From Nocardia brasiliensis ATCC 700358 (GTDB lineage Bacteria; Actinomycetota; Actinomycetes; Mycobacteriales; Mycobacteriaceae): a stretch of 64,000 bases of DNA. A model generated the notes under the pieces. It saw nothing but the letters and a program-made list of their open reading frames with translations, searched no databases and was not told where the DNA came from. The stretch covers positions 4,092,001-4,156,000 of the forward strand of contig NC_018681.1 of assembly GCF_000250675.2 (NCBI RefSeq), given 5' to 3'. Positions 49,541 through 57,347 of this stretch are shown here, in pieces. Each line of letters starts with the position of its first letter. The first letter of the stretch is position 1. The position numbers and the translations under genes were made by a program.

Positions 49541-49786
49541 ATGGCTGAGTACTACAAGGGCCGCAAGTTCAGCAGCCGCGAAGAGGAAGGACTGCCGCCA
49601 CGTGACCCGGAGCGAGCCGCCAAAATCGCGGCGGGATGGGCCGAGTTCAACGCTCGGCGCGAGGCCGTGCCGCCCGAGAAGCGGATCCATCTGTCGAGCC
49701 GGTTCGGTGATGAGGATTGGAACGATGATGCCGATTGGGACGACAGCACCCGGTATGCGCCGCCCGCGCCGCCCGCCGACGAGTAG
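49541..49786 (+). CDS. Putative immunity protein, copy 2 (orphan)
   Basis: This 81-residue paralogue of the first immunity protein begins MAEYYKGRKFSSREEEGLPP and is identical to copy 1 over its last 44 residues. It differs at about nine positions in the first 37 residues. It follows the toxin scar and the same GGAGGAA RBS. With no active partner toxin it is an orphan immunity gene, probably kept to protect against the related toxin of other strains. It stands immediately before a tRNA gene. Confidence 0.72.
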   Translation: MAEYYKGRKFSSREEEGLPPRDPERAAKIAAGWAEFNARREAVPPEKRIHLSSRFGDEDWNDDADWDDSTRYAPPAPPADE

Positions 49787-49797
49787 GCCCTCATCGT

Positions 49798-49879
49798 GGG
49801 GCGGGAGGGATTCGAACCCACTCAGCGCGTGGCACTCGGTTTACAGCCGAGCCCGACTCTCCAACGTCGACGCCGCCCC
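49798..49879 (-). tRNA. tRNA-Tyr (anticodon GUA)
   Basis: The minus strand reads GGGGCGG ... CCGCCCC, a perfect 7-bp acceptor stem. The anticodon stem CTCGG/CCGAG encloses CTGTAAA, giving anticodon GTA. There is a long variable arm of 13 bases and a T-loop TTCGAAT, all expected for class II tRNA-Tyr. The D-arm (CGAC ... GTCG) is less regular and position 8 is C rather than T. The T-stem has a U-U mismatch. CCA is not encoded. It could be a divergent extra copy or a pseudo-tRNA. Confidence 0.7.
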
Positions 49880-50112
49880 GAATCGCTCGACAGCGCACTG
49901 CGTTTCAGCGCGACCGGTCGAACGGTCGGACACGGCGATATCGCACCACCCGCACGCCCGCCCTCCTTCGCCCTTTCAAGTCTTTGGTCTCATCGTGCCA
50001 AACCGAGCCACCCCTTCCAACCCATTTTCGCTCCTGCCGAGCTCGGATTTGGTGCGCTCCGTCGCCGAACTCGTTGCGTTGCACGCGGATCGGGGGGAGT
50101 GACGGCGTGGGT

Positions 50113-50532
50113 TCAGGGGTGCGGCTGCTGGGTGAAGCGGAGGAGGTTGCCGGAGGGGTCCAGGAAGGCGCAGTCGCGGGTGTGGTCGGGGTGGGTGATG
50201 GGTTCCTGGATGACTTCGGTGCCGGCGGCTTCGAGACGCTCGAAGGTGCTGTCGCAGTCGGTGGTTCGGAACTCCAGGCGACCGAGTAGGCCGACGGTCA
50301 TCAGGTCCTCGATCGCTCGGCGGTCGGCTGGTGAGATGCCGGGGACGGCGTCCGGTGTTTCGAGAACGATCCGGACCGGTGGTTGCGCGGACGGGCCGAC
50401 GTGCAGTGACAGCTTTCCGTCGGGTTCGCCGTGTACCTCGAGACCGAGCACGTCGCGGTAGAAGTCGACTGCCCGGCCGAGGTCGTGGACGGTGAGGCGC
50501 AGGGTCGTGAGGTGCAGATCCAGGTCGGTCAT
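50113..50532 (-). CDS. VOC-family (glyoxalase-like) protein
   Basis: This 139-residue single VOC domain begins LHLTTLRLTVHDLGRAVDF with the H-x-E family folds: YRDVLGLEVHG, LGRLEFRTTDCDSTFERLEAAG, and DPSGNLLRFTQQP at the end. It has two beta-alpha-beta-beta-beta modules. ATG 50532 overlaps the stop of the ECF sigma factor gene by 4 nt, so the two are co-translated. VOC proteins include glyoxalases, resistance proteins and dioxygenases; which one this is cannot be told. Confidence 0.85.
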   Translation of the reverse strand: MTDLDLHLTTLRLTVHDLGRAVDFYRDVLGLEVHGEPDGKLSLHVGPSAQPPVRIVLETPDAVPGISPADRRAIEDLMTVGLLGRLEFRTTDCDSTFERLEAAGTEVIQEPITHPDHTRDCAFLDPSGNLLRFTQQPHP

Positions 50533-51413
50533 GCTTCGTCCGCGTTGCGGCCGGCGGCCGGGTCGACGAGAAAGACGATGGTCGAGCCGGTGATCCGCTG
50601 GGCGTCGGTTTCGACGTCGACGCGGGTGATCTTCCCGTCGCGCACGGTGAAGCCGATGACCGCCCGCGCCTGTCCGCGGTGCAGCCACACCGCCGCGGGG
50701 ACGCCGTCGACCAGCGCGAGCCGCGCGGCCTGCGCGCGCCCGGAGAAGAACGCCGCGACCGCGGTACCACCGCGGATCTCGCCGACCACGGCATCGGGAT
50801 CGAGCAACTCGACCAGAGCCTCGAAATCCCCGTGCCGGGACGCGGCGAGAAACGCGGCGACGACCTCCCGCTTGCGCGAGCGCGCGGCTCCGGAGGCTTC
50901 CGCCGCGCCCTGCACCCGCCGCCGGGCCCGGCTGGCGAGCTGGCGTGCCGCCACCGGGGTGCGGTCGATGATCTCGCCGATCTCGCCGAACGACACCGCG
51001 AAGATGTCGTGCAGCACGAACGCCAACCGCTCGGCCGGGGTCAGCACATCGAGCACCACCAGTAGCGCGACCCCCACCGAATCAGCCAGCAGCGCTTCGT
51101 TTTCCGGACCGTTCGATGCCGTGTGCCGCAGATCGGCGGCCGGCGCCGAAGGTTCGGGCGGAAGTGCGCCGGCCGACTCCTCACGACGGACGCGCCGGGC
51201 CTCGAGCATGTTCAGACAGACCCTGGCGACCACCGTCGTCAACCACCCGGCCGGGTTCTCGATCTGATCGGTGTCGGCCCGCCCGACCCGCAGCCACGCC
51301 TCCTGCACGGCGTCCTGAGCCTCTTCGGGTGAGCCGAGCATGCGAAACGCCACCGCCTGCAACCGGTCTCTGTGCTCGGTGAACTGTTCGCTCAACCAGT
51401 CCTGCTCGGCCAT
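50529..51413 (-). CDS. ECF sigma factor with SnoaL-like C-terminal domain
   Basis: This 294-residue sigma factor has region 2 at about 10-80 (RLQAVAFRMLGSPEEAQDAVQEAWLR, WLTTVVARVCLNMLEARR) and region 4 at about 115-180 (PAERLAFVLHDIFAVSFGEIGEII). An NTF2/SnoaL-like C-terminal extension spans about 190-290 (FLAASRHGDFEALVELLDPDA ... DGKITRVDVE). This layout fits the SigJ/ECF41-type sigma factors, where the tail tunes activity without a separate anti-sigma factor. It is first in an operon with a VOC gene and faces two more VOC genes on the other strand, which may be its targets. Confidence 0.9.
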   Translation of the reverse strand: MAEQDWLSEQFTEHRDRLQAVAFRMLGSPEEAQDAVQEAWLRVGRADTDQIENPAGWLTTVVARVCLNMLEARRVRREESAGALPPEPSAPAADLRHTASNGPENEALLADSVGVALLVVLDVLTPAERLAFVLHDIFAVSFGEIGEIIDRTPVAARQLASRARRRVQGAAEASGAARSRKREVVAAFLAASRHGDFEALVELLDPDAVVGEIRGGTAVAAFFSGRAQAARLALVDGVPAAVWLHRGQARAVIGFTVRDGKITRVDVETDAQRITGSTIVFLVDPAAGRNADEA

Positions 51414-51514
51414 CTGTCACGTTCCTTCGTCCGGGGCTGTCATACCTATTGACCGGCCACACCACACCGATGTGACAACCCGCCGGTCCACGCCTCGAAT
51501 CCCCAGGGAGAAGT

Positions 51515-51928
51515 ATGAAAGCGCATGTGAGTTCGATCCTGCTCGGCGTCGCCGATCTGGAGCGGTCCAAGCAGTTCTATGTCGACGGGCTGGGCTGGAA
51601 GATCAAGGACGACTACGGCGTCTCGGTGTTCTTCGAGCCGGACGGCGGATCCCGGGTCGGCTTCTACGGCCGCGAAGGGTTGGCCGGTCAGGTGGGTACG
51701 AGTCCGGAGGGCAGCGGCTTCAGCGGACTGGTCCTGACCTACGTCGTCCGCAGTGAAGAGCGAGTCGCGGAGATCGTCGCCGAGGCCGAGAAGGCAGGAG
51801 CCACCGTGCTCAAGCCTGCGGGCGCACTGCCCTGGGGCGGCTACGGCGGTTCGTTCGCCGATCCGGACGGCTACATCTGGAGTCTCGGCTACAGCGCCGA
51901 GGGAACCGACCAGCCGTACGCGGAATAG
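51515..51928 (+). CDS. VOC-family protein
   Basis: This 137-residue VOC domain protein begins AHVSSILLGVADLERSKQFY, then VDGLGWKIKDDYGVSVFFEPDG, VLKPAGALPWGGYGG and SFADPDGYIWSLGYSA at the end. The D-P-D-G-Y-x-W end marks the dioxygenase/resistance-like VOC group. GGGAGAAG precedes the ATG. It starts 101 bp upstream of the ECF sigma gene's start, in divergent orientation, and is paralogous to the next gene, so both probably share a promoter. Confidence 0.85.
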   Translation: MKAHVSSILLGVADLERSKQFYVDGLGWKIKDDYGVSVFFEPDGGSRVGFYGREGLAGQVGTSPEGSGFSGLVLTYVVRSEERVAEIVAEAEKAGATVLKPAGALPWGGYGGSFADPDGYIWSLGYSAEGTDQPYAE

Positions 51929-51975
51929 CCGCTGCGGCAGGAGATCTGACGAGTACCGGCCTCGAAGGAGGAAAC

Positions 51976-52368
51976 GTGCCGATACAACTGAAAGCCTTCA
52001 TGCTCGGCGTGCGGGATCTGAACCGCGCCAAGCAGTTCTATGCCGAGGGCCTGGGCTGCGAAATCGACAAGGACACCCGCAAATTCGTCGCGTTGCGGTT
52101 GAACGACGGGGCATTGAACCTGGCACTCTACGAATGGGACGCAGCGGCAGCCGATGCCGGGGTGCCCGCGGCGGGTTCCGGTTTCCGCGGTGCCTCGTTC
52201 CACATCAACCCCGACTCGCGGGCGGCGGTGGACGAGATCATGCGTACCGCCGTCGCCGCGGGCGCCGAGATGGTGAAAGATCCGGGTCCGGCCGAATGGG
52301 GCGGGTACTACGGCTATTTCAGCGACCCGGACGGCTACCTGTGGAAGGTGACCACCGCCGGTTCGTGA
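51976..52368 (+). CDS. VOC-family protein
   Basis: This 130-residue paralogue of the upstream VOC protein begins QLKAFMLGVRDLNRAKQFY, then AEGLGCEIDKDTRKFVALRLNDG, KDPGPAEWGGYYGYFSDPDGYL near the end, and WKVTTAGS. GGAGG precedes the start (GTG). The 47-bp gap suggests an operon with the previous gene. It converges on the carboxylesterase gene 5 bp downstream. The substrate is unknown. Confidence 0.85.
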   Translation: MPIQLKAFMLGVRDLNRAKQFYAEGLGCEIDKDTRKFVALRLNDGALNLALYEWDAAAADAGVPAAGSGFRGASFHINPDSRAAVDEIMRTAVAAGAEMVKDPGPAEWGGYYGYFSDPDGYLWKVTTAGS

Positions 52369-52373
52369 TCGGG

Positions 52374-53903
52374 TCAGGGCCGCCAGAGCCGACGTTGGGC
52401 GGCGAAGGCGTCGGCGCGGACCTGGCTGTGCTCCGACCAGATCATGACTTGTCGCTGCTCGACGGTGTAGCGCGGCCAATCCCGGCCTGGGTCGGTCTCT
52501 TTCACGAAGGCGACCCAGGAGGCGTGGATGGCGTCGGCCAGGGCTTGCGGCGGTGCGGCGCCCTCGGCTTCGGTGACGCCCGGCGCGTGCAGCAGATCGA
52601 AGGCGAAGGGTAGGTCCAGGCAGTGCGCCGCCAGGCCCTGATAGCTCGGAGAGGTTGCGGTCCACTGGAATTCGTAGAGCCAGGTGGGCAGGTTCCGGGT
52701 GGCGCGCGCCTCGGCGAGCCGGTAGGAGGGGCCACGAATGATCGTGTCGCTGATGGCCTGTCCGGCGAGTTCGATGGGGTTCGCGCCAGGGTAGGCGGCG
52801 CGCAGCGCGTCCGGATCGACGCCGCGGCCCGCTTGGGCGAGCGGGCTCGCGGCGGCTGCGTCCGGCTGCTGAGCGGCCATGGTCGCCGCCATGTTGAATT
52901 CGTGTCTGGTGAAGCCGAGCAGGAGCGGAACATCGCCGCCCGCCCCGTTTTTCAACAACTCGGGGGTGGCTTCGGGGATCAGCGCACCGTCGGCGAACGG
53001 TGCGAGTCCGAGCATCGGCACAGCTTCGCCGCCGGGGCCGGGCGCTTGCAGTGCGTCCTGCATATCGAGCAGCGTGTTCTCGGGCACCGCGCGCAGGGCC
53101 GCCGCGGTCGCCGGCACACCGGTGCGCCGGGTGAACAGCTCGGCCACCGCATGCCCTGCGGCGAGGTCGTTCGGTTGCGTGACCGCCCCGGACGCACAGA
53201 TGCCGGCCCGGAACAGCCCGCGCGCGGCGGGCGTGGCCAGCAGCGCCCAGACCGCGCCGCCCCCTGCGGACTGGCCCGCGACGGTGACCTTGCCGGGATC
53301 GCCACCGAAGGCGGCGATATTGTCGCGGACCCAGCGCAGGGCGGCAATCCAGTCGAGTACCGCCCGATTGTCCGGGGCGCCGTCCAGGCGCAGGAACCCG
53401 TCGATCCCGAGCCGGTAACCGACCGAAACCACGATCACGCCATCACGATTGAACGAGGCCCCGTCATACCAGGGGCTGGCCGGACTGCCCGCGACGAAGC
53501 CGCCGCCGTGGATCCACACCAGCACCGGCAGCCCGCGGGCGGTCGGATCGGGGGTGAAGACGTTCACGCTGAGGATGGCGTCGCCGGGGATGCTCGGCTC
53601 GGGAATGGTCGTCACCGCGGCCAAGGATCTGCGCTGTGCGGTGGGTCCGTAAGCGGTGCATTCGAGCGTTTCGGTCCAGGGCGTGGGTGGGACGGGCGCG
53701 GCGAACCGCAACTCGCCGACCGGCGGTTGTGCGAACGGCACGCCGAGGAAGGCCAGGCCGGTGTCCCGGCGCATGCCCCGGACGGGGCCGTAGGTCGTCC
53801 GGACGACGTCCGAAGGCGAGCGCTCGGTGGCGCAGGCCGCCGCCACCGCGAGCGCGCCCGCGCCCAGCAGGACGGCGCGGCGCCGGATGCGCGCAGTGGA
53901 CAT
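52374..53903 (-). CDS. Type-B carboxylesterase, Tat-type lipoprotein
   Basis: This 509-residue esterase has a twin-arginine signal (ARIRRRAVLLGAGALAVAAAC), with a Cys that could be lipid-modified. The fold is alpha/beta hydrolase with the type-B features DVVRTTYGPVRG, LPVLVWIHGGGFVAGS, the nucleophile elbow VTVAGQSAGGGAVWAL (Ser), and a late LPFAFDLLHAPG. ATG 53903 starts the signal; the 40-residue upstream extension is rejected. It is likely an extracytoplasmic ester hydrolase. It diverges from a ROK regulator about 100 bp away, which could control it. Confidence 0.88.
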   Translation of the reverse strand: MSTARIRRRAVLLGAGALAVAAACATERSPSDVVRTTYGPVRGMRRDTGLAFLGVPFAQPPVGELRFAAPVPPTPWTETLECTAYGPTAQRRSLAAVTTIPEPSIPGDAILSVNVFTPDPTARGLPVLVWIHGGGFVAGSPASPWYDGASFNRDGVIVVSVGYRLGIDGFLRLDGAPDNRAVLDWIAALRWVRDNIAAFGGDPGKVTVAGQSAGGGAVWALLATPAARGLFRAGICASGAVTQPNDLAAGHAVAELFTRRTGVPATAAALRAVPENTLLDMQDALQAPGPGGEAVPMLGLAPFADGALIPEATPELLKNGAGGDVPLLLGFTRHEFNMAATMAAQQPDAAAASPLAQAGRGVDPDALRAAYPGANPIELAGQAISDTIIRGPSYRLAEARATRNLPTWLYEFQWTATSPSYQGLAAHCLDLPFAFDLLHAPGVTEAEGAAPPQALADAIHASWVAFVKETDPGRDWPRYTVEQRQVMIWSEHSQVRADAFAAQRRLWRP

Positions 53904-54004
53904 GGCAGACCTCGATTCGGTTCGTGGGACCTCGGTATGTTCGCGAGTCGAGGGTGAATCAGTCAAGGGTTGAAAAAATTCGTGACCTGCATAGTCTCGG
54001 AGAG

Positions 54005-55261
54005 GTGGCGAGTAGTGGGGCACACGATTCGGTGGCGGTGCGGCGACGCAACCTGGGTGCGGTGCTGCGGTATATCGCCGAGCACGGCCCGTGCGCGCGC
54101 ACGGAGATCGCGGTGGCGACCGGCCTGTCGCACGCCTCGGTCACCACCATGGTGGCCGATCTCGCGGTGCGCGGACTGGTGCGTGAAGACGGGGTACGAA
54201 GTCTCGGCGGACGTGGGCGGCCGCGGCGTCTGCTCCGGCTGGTGGCGCGGCGTGCGATGACGGTCGCCGTGCAGGTCAGTGCCGAGCACGTGCGCGTTGC
54301 TCTCGCCGATCTCGCGGGAACCCTTGTGTGGCAGGACATGTCACCGCACGACGGCACCGCCGGTGTCCCGGCGTCGCTGGCCGATCGGATCGCGGACGCG
54401 GTACGACGGGCCCGAACCGCGGCGCCCGGCGCGGAACTGGTGCGCGTCGCGGTGGCGATGGCCGGGCCGGTCGCTGCCGACGCCGCCCAAACCGTGCTCG
54501 TCGCACCGGATTTCGGCTGGTTGCGTCCGGTTCGCCTGCGTGCGCTGATCGATCGGCGGCTCCCGGATCTGTCCTGCCCGATCGACGTGATCAATGACGC
54601 GAACGCCGCCGCGCTCGCCGAATACCACGCGCATCCCGGACGGCCGCGGGCCATGGTCTACCTCGCGGCGGGCACTGGAATCGGCGGGGGCGTGGTGCTG
54701 GATGGTGTCATTCACACCGGCAGTCATGGGGTGGCGGGCGAACCGGGACATATGCCGGTGGCCTTCGAGGGGCCGCTGTGTGTTTGTGGCGCCCGTGGCT
54801 GTCTGGTGTGTTATGCCGGTCCCGAGGCGGTGCTCGGCGCGGCGGGTCTCGGTGATCTGTTGCGGCGCACCGGGCTGGCACCCGCCGCGGCGGAACTCGT
54901 CGCGGCGCTGGAGCGGGGTGACGAGCGCGCCCTCGTGGCGATCGCGAGCGCCGGGCGCGCGTTGGGGGCGGCGATCCTGTCCATCACCGCGCTGCTCGAC
55001 ATCGACGAGGTGGTCCTGGGCGGCACACTCGCGCAATGGTTTCCGTGGCTCGATCCGATCATCGGACAGCAGTTCGCCGGCCGCAGCGCCCTCGTGCCCA
55101 CGCTCGCACCGGAAGTCACTCCCGCGCACCTCGGCTCCGACGCCGCCCTACTCGGCGTAGTCGAATTCGCCCGCCGCGCAGCACTGTCCGACCCTGCCAC
55201 CGTCCCGCGCCTGCCCCGCCCGCCCGTCGCGCACCGGGCTGAGACGGGTCACCCGACCTGA
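54005..55261 (+). CDS. ROK-family transcriptional regulator
   Basis: This 418-residue protein has an N-terminal helix-turn-helix (NLGAVLRYIAEHGPCARTEIAVATGLSHASVTTMV) and a ROK sugar-kinase-like domain from about residue 85. That domain carries the glycine-rich phosphate loop (YLAAGTGIGGGVVLDG), the H-G-V-A-G-E-P-G-H zinc/His segment, and the Cys cluster CVCGARGCLVC. The zinc motif C-x-C-G-x2-G-C is intact. GTG 54005 is the most likely start, possibly leaderless, since a CATAGT box lies just upstream. It probably senses a sugar or sugar derivative. The divergent esterase is the nearest candidate target. Confidence 0.85.
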   Translation: MASSGAHDSVAVRRRNLGAVLRYIAEHGPCARTEIAVATGLSHASVTTMVADLAVRGLVREDGVRSLGGRGRPRRLLRLVARRAMTVAVQVSAEHVRVALADLAGTLVWQDMSPHDGTAGVPASLADRIADAVRRARTAAPGAELVRVAVAMAGPVAADAAQTVLVAPDFGWLRPVRLRALIDRRLPDLSCPIDVINDANAAALAEYHAHPGRPRAMVYLAAGTGIGGGVVLDGVIHTGSHGVAGEPGHMPVAFEGPLCVCGARGCLVCYAGPEAVLGAAGLGDLLRRTGLAPAAAELVAALERGDERALVAIASAGRALGAAILSITALLDIDEVVLGGTLAQWFPWLDPIIGQQFAGRSALVPTLAPEVTPAHLGSDAALLGVVEFARRAALSDPATVPRLPRPPVAHRAETGHPT

Positions 55262-55435
55262 TGAACCTTGACAGAAGTCCGGTCTGGTCGACAGAGGTGT
55301 GCGGCTGCCTACGACAGATTGAAGTGGCGCGGTGGAGCCCGAAGGAGCGCTGAGCCGAACGGAGGTCTGTCGGGAGCCGGTGCCGTGGCACGGGGCCGGG
55401 GCGGTGCAGTGCGGTGGGGTCCATAAGCTGCAGGG

Positions 55436-55807
55436 ATGGCTGATTCTGCGGCGGATGGTGCGAGCGTCACGAGGATGGCGGGGTTGGGGGCCTTGGTCGC
55501 GGTCGCGCTGGCACCTGTGGCGGCCGCGCTGGTCGCGATCGTGTACCGGTTTCCGGTGCCGCTGTCGGGTTACGCCCGCGGATTCGGTGGGGCGGGGGAT
55601 GCGGCGCTGGGCAGCTTGTTCTATCTGATCCTCGGTGGCGCGCCGGTGCTCGCGATCCTCGGGGTGGTGGGCGGTGTCGTCGCGGTTCGGGTGGCCGGTG
55701 CGGACCGCCGCCGTGCCCGAATCCTCACGCTCGGCGCGGCGGCGGGATCGGCAGTGCTGGCGGCCGTCGCGTTGGCGGTGCTCGAATTCTTCATCGGCGC
55801 TTGGTAG
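55436..55807 (+). CDS. Small hypothetical membrane protein
   Basis: This 123-residue protein has three hydrophobic helices: LGALVAVALAPVAAALVAIVY, LFYLILGGAPVLAILGVVGG with VAVRVAG, and LGAAAGSAVLAAVALAVLEFF. Short loops join them. The N-terminus (MADSAADGASVTRM) is polar. No family recognised and no signal beyond the membrane helices. The start has only a weak RBS. It stands alone between the ROK gene and a pair of larger membrane-anchored proteins. Confidence 0.55.
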   Translation: MADSAADGASVTRMAGLGALVAVALAPVAAALVAIVYRFPVPLSGYARGFGGAGDAALGSLFYLILGGAPVLAILGVVGGVVAVRVAGADRRRARILTLGAAAGSAVLAAVALAVLEFFIGAW

Positions 55808-56000
55808 CTCGACGATTCGCCGGCCGTGGCGCACCAGTGCCGGGCGGGTTGTGCCGAGCGAGTCCGGCATTCATGCGGTTGGTCGCGCTCGCAATCCGCC
55901 GTCGGCCCGAGTAGCGCCGGGCCCGCCTGCGCGATGTACCTCGTGCCGCGTTTGGTAGACATCCCCCTGGAATGTCGACGGGCTAGGGAGGGCGTGACGC

Positions 56001-57347
56001 GTGGACAGCGGTGAGAAAACCGACCCGGCCGAGCCGTCGCGCGCGGTGACCGGGTGGACAGTGGCACTGATCTGTGTGGCGATCGTGGCGAGCGGCGTCA
56101 TCGTCGGCGGGCTGCTCCACGAGCGGGAACCGGAGCTGACGACCGCGCCGGCGCCCGCGTCCAGCACGGAAGAGCCGTCGCGCGAACGGTCCTATGTCAC
56201 CCCGTCGGTGGTGTTTCCGGCGGCGATTCCGGGCTGCGCCACCGTCGAGCCGCCGCGCGAGGGCACATCGATGGCCTTCGTGGAGTCGGCCGAGTCCGGC
56301 TACGACAACCCGGCGTATCCGTGGTTCTCCGGCCCCAAGGCGGTCGCGATGTCGCAGGCGGCGCAGGATGCGCTGCCCGGCGGGGTCGAGCTGGCCTTCG
56401 CCGCCGTCGCGCATTCGCTGCGCTTCCGTCCCATCACGGATCCCGAAGACTCCGGCGGGCCGTCCGGCTTCGGCGGCTGGACCAGCGCGGACGCCATCCT
56501 GCGCCGGGGCAGTGCGACGGGAGGTCTCAACCTCTCGGTGCGGCGCTCCACCGCGGCGGTCCCGCCTTGTGTGGCAGGCGATCTCGACGAACGCAAGCAC
56601 CTGGCGGACGGTGTCGTCGACGTCGACGACACCTGGTACGAAGTGGACGGCGTCCGCACCCTGTCGCGCACCGCGCATGCCTATCTGGCCGACGGTACCG
56701 CCGCCACGGCCACCACCACCGACACCGATGGCGTCAACCATTCCGGCACAGTGCCGTTGAGCCTCGACGAGCTGGTCGCCGTGGTGACGGCACCGGGCTT
56801 GCGCGTCGGCGCACCGGTGCCACCCCGCACGCCGGACGTGCCCGAATCCTGCAATGGCGAGACCGACGGCGGCGGCACGATCGATCAGGCCACGGCTCGC
56901 AGGCTGGACGCCGTGCTGGCCCAGATCCCGCTCGACGGGCTCACCCTGGACCGGCCACTGGGGCAGTTGCGCCCTGCGGACTTCGGCGGCAACGGGGTGT
57001 GCCAGGCGGTCCGGATCACGACGCCGGGGCACCAGTCGCGGCTGGAGGTCGCCGTCCTCACGGGGCAGCGTCCGCCGGACCCTTCGGCCTCCGCATCGGA
57101 CGGCGAGCGCGTGACCTCGCGCCGGCTGCCGGACGGAACCATCGTCGAGACGAGTGAATCGCGTTTCACGACAATGTCGACGCAGCCTGGGGCGCAACCT
57201 GTTCCGCAGCTCATGCGCTCGGTCACGGTCATCCGCATGTCGGGCGCCCGGGTTCGCGTCGGCACTACCGCAGACGAGCCCACCCCTGCCCTGCCGTTCG
57301 AGAAGCTCGAGGCGATCGCTCTGACACCAGGCCTAGAGGTCCGATGA
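56001..57347 (+). CDS. Hypothetical membrane-anchored extracellular protein
   Basis: This 448-residue protein has a single N-terminal helix (WTVALICVAIVASGVIVGGLL) after a short cytoplasmic part, so most of it lies outside. A Pro/Glu/Ser linker follows (about 45-65). The extracellular region has repeated ALARR-free beta segments and pairs of Cys (PGCATVEPP, PPCVAGD, ESCNGE, GVCQAV). No known domain was recognised. Its stop overlaps the start of the beta-propeller gene by 4 nt (ATGA), so the two are co-translated and probably act together at the cell surface. Confidence 0.72.
   Translation: MDSGEKTDPAEPSRAVTGWTVALICVAIVASGVIVGGLLHEREPELTTAPAPASSTEEPSRERSYVTPSVVFPAAIPGCATVEPPREGTSMAFVESAESGYDNPAYPWFSGPKAVAMSQAAQDALPGGVELAFAAVAHSLRFRPITDPEDSGGPSGFGGWTSADAILRRGSATGGLNLSVRRSTAAVPPCVAGDLDERKHLADGVVDVDDTWYEVDGVRTLSRTAHAYLADGTAATATTTDTDGVNHSGTVPLSLDELVAVVTAPGLRVGAPVPPRTPDVPESCNGETDGGGTIDQATARRLDAVLAQIPLDGLTLDRPLGQLRPADFGGNGVCQAVRITTPGHQSRLEVAVLTGQRPPDPSASASDGERVTSRRLPDGTIVETSESRFTTMSTQPGAQPVPQLMRSVTVIRMSGARVRVGTTADEPTPALPFEKLEAIALTPGLEVR

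Larger units (their letters stand above)
49424..49786 (+). repeat. Duplicated toxin C-terminus/immunity cassette (copy 2)
   Basis: This 363-bp segment repeats, in order, the start of the toxin's C-terminal domain, its last codons and the immunity gene (copy 1 extends from 48615 to 49375). The two copies differ mainly by deletion of the catalytic core and by changes in the first half of the immunity gene. Confidence 0.85.

Noticed and set aside
49880..50112. Possible small gene between the tRNA and the VOC gene
   Set aside because: Short frames here lack ribosome binding sites and recognisable sequence.
49602..50461. Plus-strand ORFs with GREGFEP / GGRDSNP phrases
   Set aside because: These phrases come from translating the reverse strand of a tRNA T-arm. 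The region encodes the tRNA-Tyr, not protein.
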